From Rhizophagus irregularis (lineage: Eukaryota > Glomeromycota > Glomeromycetes > Glomerales > Glomeraceae), in assembly GCF_026210795.1 (NCBI RefSeq), contig NC_089444.1, forward strand, positions 672,501-736,500: DNA of 64,000 bases, written 5' to 3'. The notes beneath the pieces are model-generated. The model searched no databases and was not told the DNA's origin. It saw only the letters and a list, made by a program, of their open reading frames with translations. The position numbers and the translations under genes are program-made. Position 1 is the stretch's first letter, and every line of letters begins with the position of its first letter. Positions 24,801-36,867 of the stretch are shown here, one piece after another.

Positions 24801-27112
24801 TTCAGCAATATGGAAGAATGGTCCATTAGATTGGGATAAGCATAGTAAAAAATACAAAAGGCATCAAGATAACAAAAATAATGAAGTTGCATTGAAATAT
24901 TTACATAATTTACAAAATATCGAAGAATTTCTAAATGAGGTATAAAGTTTTCTATAAACTTAAATCATTTTTTAATCTGAATATATAATGGTAACTAATT
25001 TATTTATACTTAACAGGTTATACATTCAACTTCAACCAAATTTAATATATATGGAATATCTCCAATGCCAAATATAGATGATTACATTATAGTTTTACAA
25101 GATAAAGGTTATTGTATAAAATGTAATGAAGCTTATACAAATATTACTTGTAAGTGGTGTAAACAATGTCAAACAAACAATTTAAGAAAAAATTTTATAA
25201 ATTGGACTAGTGAAAATGAAAAAATAGATAATTTTATTAAAGAAAAACAATTGGAAATTAATGGCCCACAGAGTACAATACTTGAGTGGATACTATATGA
25301 TCAATTTTCTGACATTAATGAAGTAAATAATGATGACCTGTCTATAGTATATTCAGCAAAATGGAAGAATGGTCCATTACATTGGGACGAAAATTGTAGA
25401 AAATACAAAAGGCATCAAGATAACAAAAATAATGAAGTTACTTTGAAATATTTACACAATTTACAAAATATTGAAGAATTTCTAAATGAGGTATAAAGTT
25501 TTCTATAAACTTAAATCATTTTTAATTTGAATATACAATAATTTATTTATTTATATTTAATAGGTTAAAGTACATTCAACCAATTTTAAAGTATATGGAA
25601 TATCTCAATTTCCAAATACTGAAGTTTATATTTTAGTTTTAATAGATTTCAATTATGGAAATTACTGTATAAAATGTAATAAAGGTTATACAGATGTAAA
25701 AAGTAAATGGTGCAGACAATGTCAAATAAATAATTTTAAAAAAGATTTTGTAAATTGGACCAGTGGAGATGAAAAAATAGATAATTTTATTCAAGAAAAA
25801 CAATTGAAAATTAATGACTCAAAGAGTATAATATCTGAGTGGATACCATATGATCAATTTTATGACATTAATGAAGTAGATAATAATGACGATTTTACAG
25901 TATATTCAGCAATGCAGAAGAATAGATTATATTGGGATAAGCATAGTAAAAAATACAAAAAATGTCATAACAGTGTTACTTTGAAATATTTACATAATTT
26001 ACAAAATATTGAAGAATTTCTAAATAAGGTATAAAATTTTCCTATAAACTAAGTTTATTTTTAATGCAATAATAATTTTTCATTATACTTAATAGGTTAA
26101 AGCACATTCAATCAATCTTAAAATACATGGAATATCTCAAAATTCAGATACAAATGATTATATTATGATTTTAAATCAATTAGATTATCCTACAAAATGT
26201 TGTAGTAACATATATTTACATAAAAATTCTAAATGGTGTAAATCATGTCAAATGGAAGATATAAAAAAAACTTTTATAAATTGGACCAGTGGAAATGAAA
26301 TAATTGATAACTTTATTCAAGAAAAACAATCAGAAATTAATAACCCATCAGATACAATATTTGAGTGGATATTATACAATCAATTTTTTAACATTAATAA
26401 AGTAAATAATAAAGATGATTTTTCTACAATATATTCAGCAAAATGGAAGAATGGTCCATTTCATTGGGACAAAAATTCTAGAATATACAAAAGGCATCAA
26501 GATATAAATGTCATTTTAAAATGTTTACAAAATACGGATGAACTTTTAAATGAGGTAAATTTCTTTATATCTTTATTTCTTGAATTATTTTATAATAATA
26601 TTTCTAAATTTTAATAGGCCAGAAAATATTCAATAAATGAAGAGCAATCAAATAAGCATAATACTACTAATGTTACTATTAAAATATATGGAATATCTCA
26701 AAATCTTGATTCAAAGGATTATATTTTAATTTATAATGACAAATATTTAGAAAAATATTGTGAGAACTGTAATAAAATGTATATTTATTATAAATGGTGT
26801 AAATTATGTCAATTAGAATATTTGAAAACCAGCAGTAATGGTAATAAAAAAATTGATAATTTCATTCAAGAAATGCAATTAAAAATTAGTAACCCATTTA
26901 ATATTATATTTGAGTGGATATCATATGACCAGTTTAATGATATTAAAGAGATAGATAAAGGTGGTTTTGCTACAGTGTATTCAGCAATGTGGAAGTATGG
27001 TCCTTTATACTATAATAATAATGAAAAGAAATATATAAGAAACAATGATAAAAAAGTTGCTTTAAAATGCTTATATAATTCACAAAATATTACTAATGAA
27101 TTTTTAAATGAG
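21809..27112 (+). repeat. Tandem exon array, ten copies, about 520-580 bp period
   Basis: Exon starts fall at 22269, 22801, 23339, 23881, 24460, 25017, 25564, 26096 and 26618. Introns are also copies of one another (GTATAAAGTTTTCTATA...TTAACAG), so duplication was of exon plus intron, by unequal exchange. Copies 2-8 are the most alike; copies 9 and 10 are most diverged and lie next to the catalytic exon, suggesting growth within the array's middle. Confidence 0.9.
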
Positions 27113-28091
27113 GTAAGAATTATTTATAATTTTTAATTTAAATCCTTTTTTAATATATAATATATATATAATGCTTTTTTTTTGTATTTGGTAGATCAAA
27201 GAATATTCAATAGATAAGCATGGTAGTAATATCCTTAAAATATATGGATTATCTCAAAATCCGATTACAAAAGAATATATAATAGTCCTTGAATATGCAG
27301 AAGGTGGAAATTTTAATAAATGGATGAATAATAATTTTAAAAATTTTTCTTGGCCATACAAAATAATTACATTACTTAATATCAGTAATGGCCTCAAAGA
27401 GATTCATCAAAAACGAATATTTCATCGTGATTTACATTCAGAAAATATATTGTTTTTTACAAACAGTATAAGCAGTATCAACATTTTTGGTGATAATATA
27501 TTTATATCAGATATGGGATTATGTGGCGAAGTTGATAATACAGATAAAACAAAGATTTATGGAGTTATGCCCTATGTTGCACCAGAAGTACTAAGAGGAA
27601 TACCATATAGTCAATCAGCAGATATATACAGTTTTGGTATGATTATGTATTTTGCAGCAACTGGGAGACAACCTTTTACTAATTGTGCTCATGATAAGCT
27701 TCTAGCATTAGATATATGCAATGAAATTAGACCTGAAATTAATGAGCAAGAAGCACCAAAATGCTATATTGATTTAATGAAAAAGTGTTGGGATTCAGAT
27801 CCAAAAAATAGACCAAATTCTACTATAATATATAAATCATTTTTACAATTTCACAAGGCGTATAAAGGGAATATTTTAATTACAGTAATAAATGATGAAG
27901 AAATAGAAATAAAAAAACAATTTGAGGAAGTGGAATCATATAGAATAGTTAACCAATTATCAAATGAAAATGATCAATCAACTATTCATCCACAAGCAAT
28001 TTATATATCCCGATTGCTTAATTCTTTTACCAAAGAACTTCCAAAATATAATGATAATAATTCTGAATGTTTATCCTGTGAGATAAAATAA
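21809..28091 (+). CDS. Kinase with ten tandem zinc-ribbon + N-lobe modules
   Basis: Eleven exons, all joined in phase 0: 21809-22192, 22269-22724, 22801-23262, 23339-23812, 23881-24381, 24460-24939, 25017-25490, 25564-26028, 26096-26554, 26618-27112 and 27195-28091, about 1848 residues with no stop. Each of the ten modules has a CxxC...WCKxC ribbon, F-I-N-W-T-S-G-N-E-K-I-D-N-F-I, an N-lobe (E-W-I-P-Y-D-Q-F, T-V-Y-S-A-K-W-K, T-L-K-Y-L), and across the intron Y-G-I-S-Q...Y-I-I-V-L-Q at the hinge. Modules 1-9 lack the glycine loop (N-N-D-D-L-S-T-V) but keep the Lys. Module 10 has D-K-G-G-F-A-T-V and V-A-L-K. The last exon supplies the only C-lobe: HRDLHSEN, DMG in place of DFG, and a V-A-P-E-V-L segment. 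The last kinase may be active. Function of the array is unknown. Confidence 0.85.
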
Positions 28092-29763
28092 ATGATTTAT
28101 TTTACTAAGATACATTATTCTTATAGCAGATAAGTAGGATATTAGTATTTAAATTATAGTATTTTTTTTCTTTTCATTTTGTTCAACACTGATTATAGAG
28201 TAGCATGTAAAATTATTTCTTTTGCATAATAAAATCAGTTTGTAATTGAGCAAATTACTTTTAATTATTACAAACAAAACAAAGTATACTCATTTATCAT
28301 TAACAACATTGCAAATATGATTTAATCATGAAAATACTGTAAGTTATTATTAAAAAAATAAATAATACATGATTACAAATGAGCTAATGCATGTATTAGC
28401 CCTATAAAAAATTTTTCAGAAAAATGATTACGTGTATGAATTTCTTCCGAATAAAAACTAGAAAAACGATCATTTATTAGAATTTTTTTTATAGGGTAGT
28501 TGAAATGATTATGTTTATTTTAGAATATTTAAATGAAGCATATTATGATATATGTTGTAATTCTTAATATAGCTACATAAAACTTATGCTTTTATACTTT
28601 ATTTTTTTCATTTTTATAAAGGTTTTTTTTATAAAATTGTGTTTGCACTATCAGAATCTTATCTAAAATTTCTCTACTTTCGGCTACTTCCAAAGATTGC
28701 ACAGATATGATAGTTATAATGACATTTTATAATTATTGATTATATTTTATAACAATAAATGAGACACTAGCTAAATTGGTATATATATGTGTATATATAC
28801 ACAAATTTGAGCAGAGCAAAACTATAATGTTTAAGCCAAAAAACGTAATTTGTAATGATTATTTTATTTGAATAAAATTTATTTGAAGATTCTAGATATT
28901 TACCAGGAGTATGGCACCGATGATGAAACTTGAACTTATTTTATTTTATTTTATCTTATTTTATTTAAGGATTGATTAATTAATTACATGCAGGTACAAA
29001 GCAAAAGGTGAAATGAAAATAAAGAACTTGAATCAAGAACTTTAAAACGCGTTGCCATAAATTATGTAAGATATGTTATAATTATTCATAACAATACTAC
29101 TCAAAAGTTCTAATGGCAACCACATTATTAAGATAATTGCAATCTAAGTATACATGAATTTTCAGCAATCATAAATAATTATAATGCAACTATTCAATAA
29201 CTGAAGGTTACGGTAAAATAATTAATAATTAATATACTGATGATATAGCAAACTAAGAATATACTGAATTTAAATGGTTAGTTTGATTCAATCAATAAAA
29301 TGGGTTTTTGATTCAATCAAAGTAATGTCACTAAATTTTTGATATAGTTCTGTTTATACTGGTTAAATAATACCACTTTAAGGAAGTTTGAATAACTCGT
29401 CTATTTTGCGAAATTACTTAGTTATCGAATAATTACCATAGAAAAAATTTAATATTTCTGTAGTGGGTCATTTTTACAGGTTCAGTCGTGCAGCCCAATT
29501 CTTTGAAAACGTAATATATAATTAGTATGTATATATAATTAATAATTACAAAGAATCATTTCAGATAACAATCATTTCCAATAATAATATAGCATCGAAC
29601 TAGGAACTATCCTTCAAACGAGCAGTTCCAGCTTGCACCAAGCATCGATCGAGCAGTTCATCGCAGTCCCAGCTTGCGCTAAGTTTCGAATGAGCAGTTA
29701 AACTAAGTTCTTAACTCATTCAAGCCAAATGAGCAGTTCAAAGCTAAGCATTTGTTTAAGCCC
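28092..29763. other. Intergenic with one small element
   Basis: AT-rich sequence containing a CCCTATAA-family element (28400-28496), a (TTTTA)n tract near 28930-28970, and five spaced copies of GAGCAGTT between about 29620 and 29745. No gene was recognised. Confidence 0.5.
28400..28496. mobile_element. Small CCCTATAA-family element (MITE-like)
   Basis: A 97-bp element with ends CCCTATAAAAA and TTTTTATAGGG, flanked by TAG on both sides (28397-28399 and 28497-28499). Homologous in inverted orientation to 21415-21521. With the AAT and CAG flanks of the other members this supports a 3-bp target duplication for the family. Confidence 0.7.
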
Positions 29764-29783
29764 CTATCTCATTAATAAACATA

Positions 29784-30003
29784 CCTTCCAATCATCAAGA
29801 ATTTCTCTAGCTTTCCTTTTTTTATTTATGTCAAAAGAATCAGACACTTCCACTTCTTCAGGATCTTTTTTTATGCAGTCCAGCAGAATCTTTTTCCTAT
29901 CTTTTTGTTCTGATTTAGACGGTAATATTCTACACGTCCAGTCTCCGATTGCGGCTTCTTCATAAAAAGCCTTGAGGATGAAAGCTGATTGTGTAGACAT
30001 CAT
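29784..30003 (-). CDS. Possible first exon of an unrecognised minus-strand gene
   Basis: From the ATG at 30003 the frame runs 73 codons (begins M-M-S-T-Q-S-A-F-I-L-K, with E-E-A-A-I-G-D-W-T-C-R and a charged Lys/Glu-rich tail) to a strong donor GTATGT just below 29784. Codon use is balanced compared with the AT-rich flanks, which favours a real exon. I could not find the next exon in the repeat-bearing sequence at 29600-29780 and recognise no family. Confidence 0.35.
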
Positions 30004-31731
30004 GCTTAAACAAAATATTCCGCGAGGAAGATAGAAAATCGCGTTAAAAAAAAAAACTGGGGAGTCGTTGATTATAAATACACAAACATATACTGTATAT
30101 ACATATGTGTCACAAGAAAAAAAATTTTTAATGAAAACTCGCTAAAAACTATACAGAAAATATAGACAAAAAAAACTAGACTTAATATAAGCCATAATAA
30201 CCTTATTGATGCTCTTATTAATAAAATTTATCGCGAATGTTCAAAAAACGTTTAAATCAATTTTGGCTTTTTAAAACATGTTTTAAACACGTTTTAAAAC
30301 ATTAAGCAAAAATACTAAAAAAAGATTTTATTACTCTGATACTCAAAAAAGTCCATACAATACAGTATTTCTTAATGTCACCATACAGTTAATAAAATTC
30401 TGGCAGATAGTAAGTGAGTAACGGAAATTGGCTAACATAAAATTACTATTTTAGGTCAATTTACGTTACTCCCCTACAATTTTATTTTCTTTTTTTGAAT
30501 ATGTATCACGATTTATGTAACACTACCTATTTGACCCCTGAAATATGCCAAATAAATAAATGACACGTAGGTCACGTAACATTTCCGAGTTATGCAACGG
30601 CTGCAACGCGAAGGACTTAAACAGTTTCCGTTTTCCTAGTTATTACTTATATACTTTCTATTCTAATAAATTTCTAGAAGGATTTCTCGTTATGCAAGAT
30701 CTTTACACTTATAGGTCGATTAATTGTGAACTCCTAGTTTTGGACTATATGTTCAAATTCAGCTAGAAGTGAGAATGTCACCTATGAAAAATACCAAGTG
30801 TTGATCACCAAATAAACTCAACTAGAATCATTCCTTGATTATACTACTAAAGAAATAGCTTGTTTCATCATTTCTACAGGAGTACAGGTCCGGGATCTGG
30901 TGATGGAACTCCCTTCTTTATGTGATATTTAAAACCAAAAAGGGTAAATTAATTTTCGAATATAAGTCTTTAACTGATAAGTTAAGTTAAACATATATAA
31001 TTAAATGATAAATATTTCAAGTACAAGTATTTCGTACAGAATAGTAAAAGTTAATGATTTATTTAAAGATAAGGTGACTCAAAGTAATAAAATTAGTTTT
31101 CATTAATCATTATTTCCTAATGATTTCGTAAATGTTTTCTAATAAATCTTTAGTTATAATAACTGCGGTTTATTTTGAACTTTTTTCGAAATTTGTTTGC
31201 GTAACTGATGATGTCGTGATCCTGGTTCAATATTGATCAACTATGGAATCTCGGTTCAAAATATAAATTAGACATCCTGTCATATTACAGTGAATGTTAT
31301 GATTAAAGTCCTTAATTTTCAAATAAGACGCGAAATTTGACACCCATAATTTAATAAATATTCAAATATTTTTATATGTGAAACCAAAAATAACTTATTC
31401 CAAATATTAAACTACAAAATGTGATTACAAAAATGTCATTAAAGATAGACAAATTGATAAATTACGGAATTCTTTTATAATAACTTCCGCAAGATATAAT
31501 CCTATTTATGAAAGAACGCTTGATATTATCTAATTCTATTATTCTCTCAGCGGTAGATAATGACATATTGTTTCAAATTTTAGTATATTATAATTAATAA
31601 AACCGCGTCATTAATCAACTGGTTATATAAAAGTACTTTTTTATTTTGTAAAAAATATTAATTGCAAAAATAGTTTATATACATCGTGTTGGTACAGCAC
31701 ATGTTAAAAAGAACTAAATATTAAATTATAA
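30004..31731. other. Intergenic, no convincing gene
   Basis: A 68-codon open frame at 30560-30766 has no family resemblance and I do not call it. The stretch near 30275-30300 has repeats of TTTTAAAACATG/CACGTTTTAAAAC type. Nothing else stands out before the fold-back element begins. Confidence 0.4.
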
Positions 31732-33283
31732 CTAGTGTACTTTTGGATATAGTGAGTGAGTTTTATACTAATACTACTAATAAATTAATAAAAGATTTTT
31801 TTATAACAATAGATTGTGTTTAGTGAGATTTATAAAAAATTTAATGAGATTTCTTTTTAGTAATAGTTTGGTATAAAAAAATTTTCTGGGATTTTTTTTA
31901 ATAACAATATGTTGATAGTAGACAATTAACTTGTTAATAATTGTTTTTTAGTAAGATTTTTTTATAGTTCACAGTAACACTAATATTACTAGTAAGTAAT
32001 ATAAATGAAAGATTTTTATAACAATAGATTACATTTAATAAGGTTAATAAAAAAATTTTCTGAGATTTATTTTAATAACAATAGGTATGATAAATTTTTG
32101 GTGATTATTTTTTTTAGTAACAATAGATTGGTAATAGACTATAAAAAATGTTGTGAAAACATTAAAAACTGAACTGATAATGAATTGGTAAATCAGATCA
32201 GTTTTGGTCACAGTAATAATTGTCTATTACCAATCTATTGCTACTAAAAAAAAAATCACCAAAAATTTTATCATATCTATTGTTATTTAAATAAATCCCA
32301 GAAAATTTTATATATTGTACTATACTAATTTGTCATAAAAAAATTCCAGAAACTGATCTATTATATTAATAAAAAATCTAAAAAATTTTTTATATCTCTC
32401 CATTATAATATAGTACTGATCTGTTGTTATCAAAAAAATTTTTTATATTGATTTATTGACTCTATTGTTAAAAAAAAATTCAGAAAATATATTTATATCA
32501 ATCTATTATTAAAAAAAAAGTTAAAATTTTTTTATATCTATTTATTGTACTATACCAATCTATTGTTATTAAAAAAAGTCTCAGTAAATTTTTTGTATTG
32601 ATCTATTGTTATTAAAAAAAATCTCCCAAAATTTTTTTTATATGTCATTAAATATAATCTATTTATAAAAAATCTTTTATTAACTCATTAAACTAACTAT
32701 TAATACCTATTAGTAGTAGTATTACTGGAAAAAATCTTACTAAAAAACAATTATTAATTGAACAAATTAATAATCAGTTGTCTATTACCAATCTATTGTT
32801 ATTAAAAAAAATCACAAAAAAATTTATTAAATTAGTCCATTGTACTATACCTATCTATTGTTATTAAAATAATCCCAGAAAATTTTATATCTAGTAACTA
32901 TTGTACTATACCAATCTAGTATTGTTATTAAAAAAAAATCCTTAAAATTTTTTATTTCTATCCATTATACCATACTGATCTATTGTTATTAAAAAAAATC
33001 CAGAAAATTTTATACTGATATAATGACTTATTGCTAAAAAAAATCACAGAAAATATATTCATATCAATCTATTATTAAAAAAAAGAATTCAGAAATATTT
33101 TTTTATATCTATACATTGTATTATACCAATCTGTTATTATTAAAATAGATCCCAGAAAATTTTATTATATCTATCTATTGTACTATACCATTCTATTATA
33201 TCTCAAAAAATTTTTTTATTAACCTTATTAAATGTAATTAAAATCTTTTATTATCATTACTTATTAGTAATATTAGTGTTACT

Positions 33284-33507
33284 ATGTTGAAGATAGGGCC
33301 GTCTGGCTAAGATAACGCATTACAAATGTTGTCTACCTACTGAGTCTAACGATCACTCGACAGTGCACACGTGGGGTACTATACGTATGACGAGTGGTTT
33401 GTAGTTTAATTATATTAGAGTAGCTTTTAGAATCATACTATGTATACATATTCTTTATTTTTCTACTTTAATAAAACTGCAAATGCGCTGCGATTAAAAA
33501 AAAAAAA
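33284..33507 (+). mobile_element. SINE inside fold-back copy 2
   Basis: Same insertion as 1751-1975, with the same 17-bp duplication (33267-33283 and 33508-33524) and poly(A) end. Shared position shows it was carried along when the fold-back element was copied. Confidence 0.7.
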
Positions 33508-33989
33508 GTAATATTAGTGTTACTGTGAACTGTAAAAAAATTATTAACTTCCGTTAATAAGTTACCAATCTATTGTAATTAAAAAATAAATCACAGAAAA
33601 TTTTTATTATATCTATCTATTGTGCTATACCAATATATTGTTATTAAGGAAGAATTCCAAAAAAAATTTATTATATCATCTATTATATGATACCAATTTA
33701 CTGTTATTAAAAAAAAATTCCAAAAAATTTATTACATCTATTTATTGTATAGTTAACCCTATTGTACTATTACTACTATGCTGATATATCGTTATTAAAA
33801 AAAAATTCTAGAAAATTTTTTATACAAAGCTATTCTTATTAAAAAAAATTTCATAAAATTTTTTCATAAATCTCACTAAACACAATCTATTGTTATAAAA
33901 ACATCTTTTATTAATTTATTAGTAGTATTAGTATGCTTTTAAAATAAACTCACCCATTATATCCAAAAGTACACTAATATAATTAAAAA

Positions 33990-35300
33990 AAAAATCATTT
34001 TTTTTTTAATTTTTAATAACAAAAACGTCAAGTCTGACGTTTTTAATTAAAAAAATATTTTTTTTTGATTTTTAATAACAAAAAACGTCAAGTCTGACGT
34101 TTTTAATTAAAAAAATATTTTTTTTTGATTTTTAATAACAAAAAACGTCAAGTCTGACGTTTTTAATTAAAAAAATCACTTTTTTTTTGATTTTTAATAA
34201 CAAAAAACGTCGAGTCTGACGTTTTTAATTAAAAAAATATTTTTTTTGATTTTTAATAACAAAAAACGTCAAGTCTGACGTTTTTAATTAAAAAAAATAT
34301 TTTTTTTTGATTTTTAATAACAAAAAACGTCAAGTCTGACGTTTTTAATAAAAAAATCACTTTTTTTTGATTTTTAATAACAAAAAACGTCAAGTCTGAC
34401 GTTTTTAATTAAAAAAATCACTTTTTTTTGATTTTTAATAACAAAAAACGTCAAGTCTGACGTTTTTAATTAAAAAAATCACTTTTTTTTGATTTTTAAT
34501 AACAAAAAACGTCAAGTCTGACGTTTTTAATTAAAAAAATCACTTTTTTTTGATTTTTAATAACAAAAAACGTCGAGTCTGACGTTTTTAATTAAAAAAA
34601 ATATTTTTTTTGATTTTTAATAACAAAAAACGTCAAGTCTGACGTTTTTAATAAAAAAATCACTTTTTTTTGATTTTTAATAACAAAAAACGTCAAGTCT
34701 GACGTTTTTAATTAAAAAAATCACTTTTTTTTGATTTTTAATAACAAAAAACGTCAAGTCTGACGTTTTTAATTAAAAAAATCACTTTTTTTTGATTTTT
34801 AATAACAAAAAACGTCAAGTCTGACGTTTTTAATTAAAAAAAATATTTTTTTTTGATTTTTAATAACAAAAAACGTCAAGTCTGACGTTTTTAATTAAAA
34901 AAAATATTTTTTTTGATTTTTAATAACAAAAAACGTCAAGTCTGACGTTTATAATTAAAAAAAATATTTTTTTTGATTTTTAATAACAAAAAACGTCAAG
35001 TCTGACGTTTTTAATTAAAAAAAATATTTTTTTTTGATTTTTAATAACAAAAAACGTCAAGTCTGACGTTTTTAATTAAAAAATATATTTTTTTTTTGAT
35101 TTTTAATAACAAAAAACGTCAAGTCTGACGTTTTTAATTAAAAAAAAATCATTTTTTTTGATTTTAATAACAAAAAACGTCAAGTCTGACATTTTTGATT
35201 AATAAAATCATTTTTTTTTTTGATTTTTAATAACAAAAAACGTCAAGTCTGACTTTTTTAATTAAAAAATTTAATTTTTTTTTGTTTTTTAATCAAGTTT
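33990..35300. repeat. 60-bp tandem hairpin array, copy 2
   Basis: About 21 units of the AACGTCA-AGTC-TGACGTT hairpin repeat. Units here are more uniform than in copy 1; runs of identical units ending in AAATCACTTTTTTTTGA (about 34330-34800) indicate local expansion after the two elements separated. Confidence 0.9.
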
Positions 35301-35726
35301 TTGACATTTTTAATTAAAAAAAAAAATTTTCACATTTTAATAAAAAATGATCAACATACTATTTCATGATCTGTCAAGTTAACATTCTTTTTGAGCAGCA
35401 CAGTCAAACTCAGCGCAAAAAGTTTCCATAGTGAATGTTCACTTTCTCTGTACATGTACATGTACATGTTCATGTTCTTGCTCTTGTACTTGTACATATA
35501 CATGTACAGTACTGTACTAATATTTAAGATTAAACTGAGAGTTTTTTACGAAAAAGGAAATTTTTTTTGTATCCATGGCAACTATGCATGTGGATGATTT
35601 TCAAAAACGGAATAGAAAATTTTGGTGAAAATCTGACTGAAATGAAATGATCAACCAAAATTTTTGCCTTTTAAAGTAAAAAATCGCCTTAAAATCCTAC
35701 TTGGGTGTTAATATAACTTTTTCACC

Positions 35727-36777
35727 GAGAAGAACTCTCTCTCCTTTCTCTCACTTTTCTTAATGGAAATAATATTTCACTCATTTTAAAATACTCGTAT
35801 TTAAAGAAGTTGCCCTAAATACCTGGTTAAAACACCAACTTGGTTTCCGCTACTTGTCTCTATTGGGTCCAGCGGCACTTGTTCATATGTTTTGAACGAC
35901 TTTGGTTATAAGGTTGAAGATTCCAAACTGGAAGGAAGAAATTTCCATTTCGCTCAGTGGTGAAAGTTCGCTTTCTTAATAATAAGGGGTTGTTCCTGGT
36001 GATAGTTTGGTGAAATTTCCCTCTTTACCTAGGTTTTTACTCCTTTGGGTTGGTTTTCCTAGGGTTATGAATTTTTCTTATTTTTTTGGTGAATTTTTCT
36101 CGTCTTTCTTTTTTGCCTTCTGCTTTTTGGAGTTTTTCTGGGGGTAGGGGGGTATCCCAAAATTGATCGACATCAGGTGGTTTGTAGATCTTTTCTTTTG
36201 AGAGAGTTGGGTGTAATTTAAGGGGGATGCAGATCTTGGTGATCAGTTTTTGGTCAGGTGAGGTCAAGGTGGCACATGTTTGGACTATCATAAGTTTTTA
36301 CTGCGGTTTAGTTTAGATTGGAGGGATCGTTCGAAATGAGGTGGGTGTCCTTTCGGGAATTGCATGACACTAAAAAGTTCCCCTTTAGTTTACTCTTAGG
36401 TAGTTTGTTAACTCAGGTAATATAGTCACTTGGAGAATTTATTTTTATCGACCAGTATGGGGGATTTTTCCAACCAGGGGCTGGCGGTTCAGTTTGATAA
36501 TCTGCGGGGTATGGGCTTCAACTTACCGAAACTTAGGTTTACCTAAGCGAGAGTATGGGAGGCAGTGGCGTTATCTGGGTTTTTGTGTTATGGGGTCTAA
36601 TTTAGTATCTCACATTATACCTTCTTCCTGTTAATTGCCCACCGGTTTGAGTAGATTATTTTCGCGTGTAGTTTAGTTAGTATTTTTGTCAATTTTGACT
36701 TATATGTAATTTTCTACTTATAATCGCGTCCATGTTAGGTTTCTAACTGGAACCCATTAATAAAAATAAAAATAAAA
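35727..36777 (+). mobile_element. Short LINE-tailed retroelement, longer copy
   Basis: Starts GAGAAGAACTCTCTC and ends in a (TAAAAA)n tail. Flanked by the 16-bp duplication ATATAACTTTTTCACC (35711-35726 and 36778-36793). From about 36020 it matches the truncated copy at 4134-4894; the first 300 bp are present only here. Its 3' end is related to the 3' UTR of the LINE at 36794-61016, while its body is not LINE ORF sequence. This is the pattern of a non-autonomous partner using the LINE enzyme. Confidence 0.7.
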
Positions 36778-36867
36778 ATATAACTTTTTCACCGGTTAAA
36801 AAATCACTTCTTGCAAATTGTTAAAATCGCTTAAAATCTGCAGTAAATATCTAACAATTTATAGAAA

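Larger units (their letters stand above)
31732..35711. mobile_element. Fold-back/minisatellite element, copy 2
   Basis: Nearly base-for-base the same as copy 1 at 191-4118 and in the same orientation: identical start CTAGTGTACTTTTGG, the same SINE insertion (33284-33507), the same 60-bp array (33990-35300) and the same end GGGTGTTAA. Differences are mainly single bases and array composition, so the copying was recent. Left flank TATAA is repeated to the right, which could be a 5-bp duplication or chance. No protein is encoded. Confidence 0.75.
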
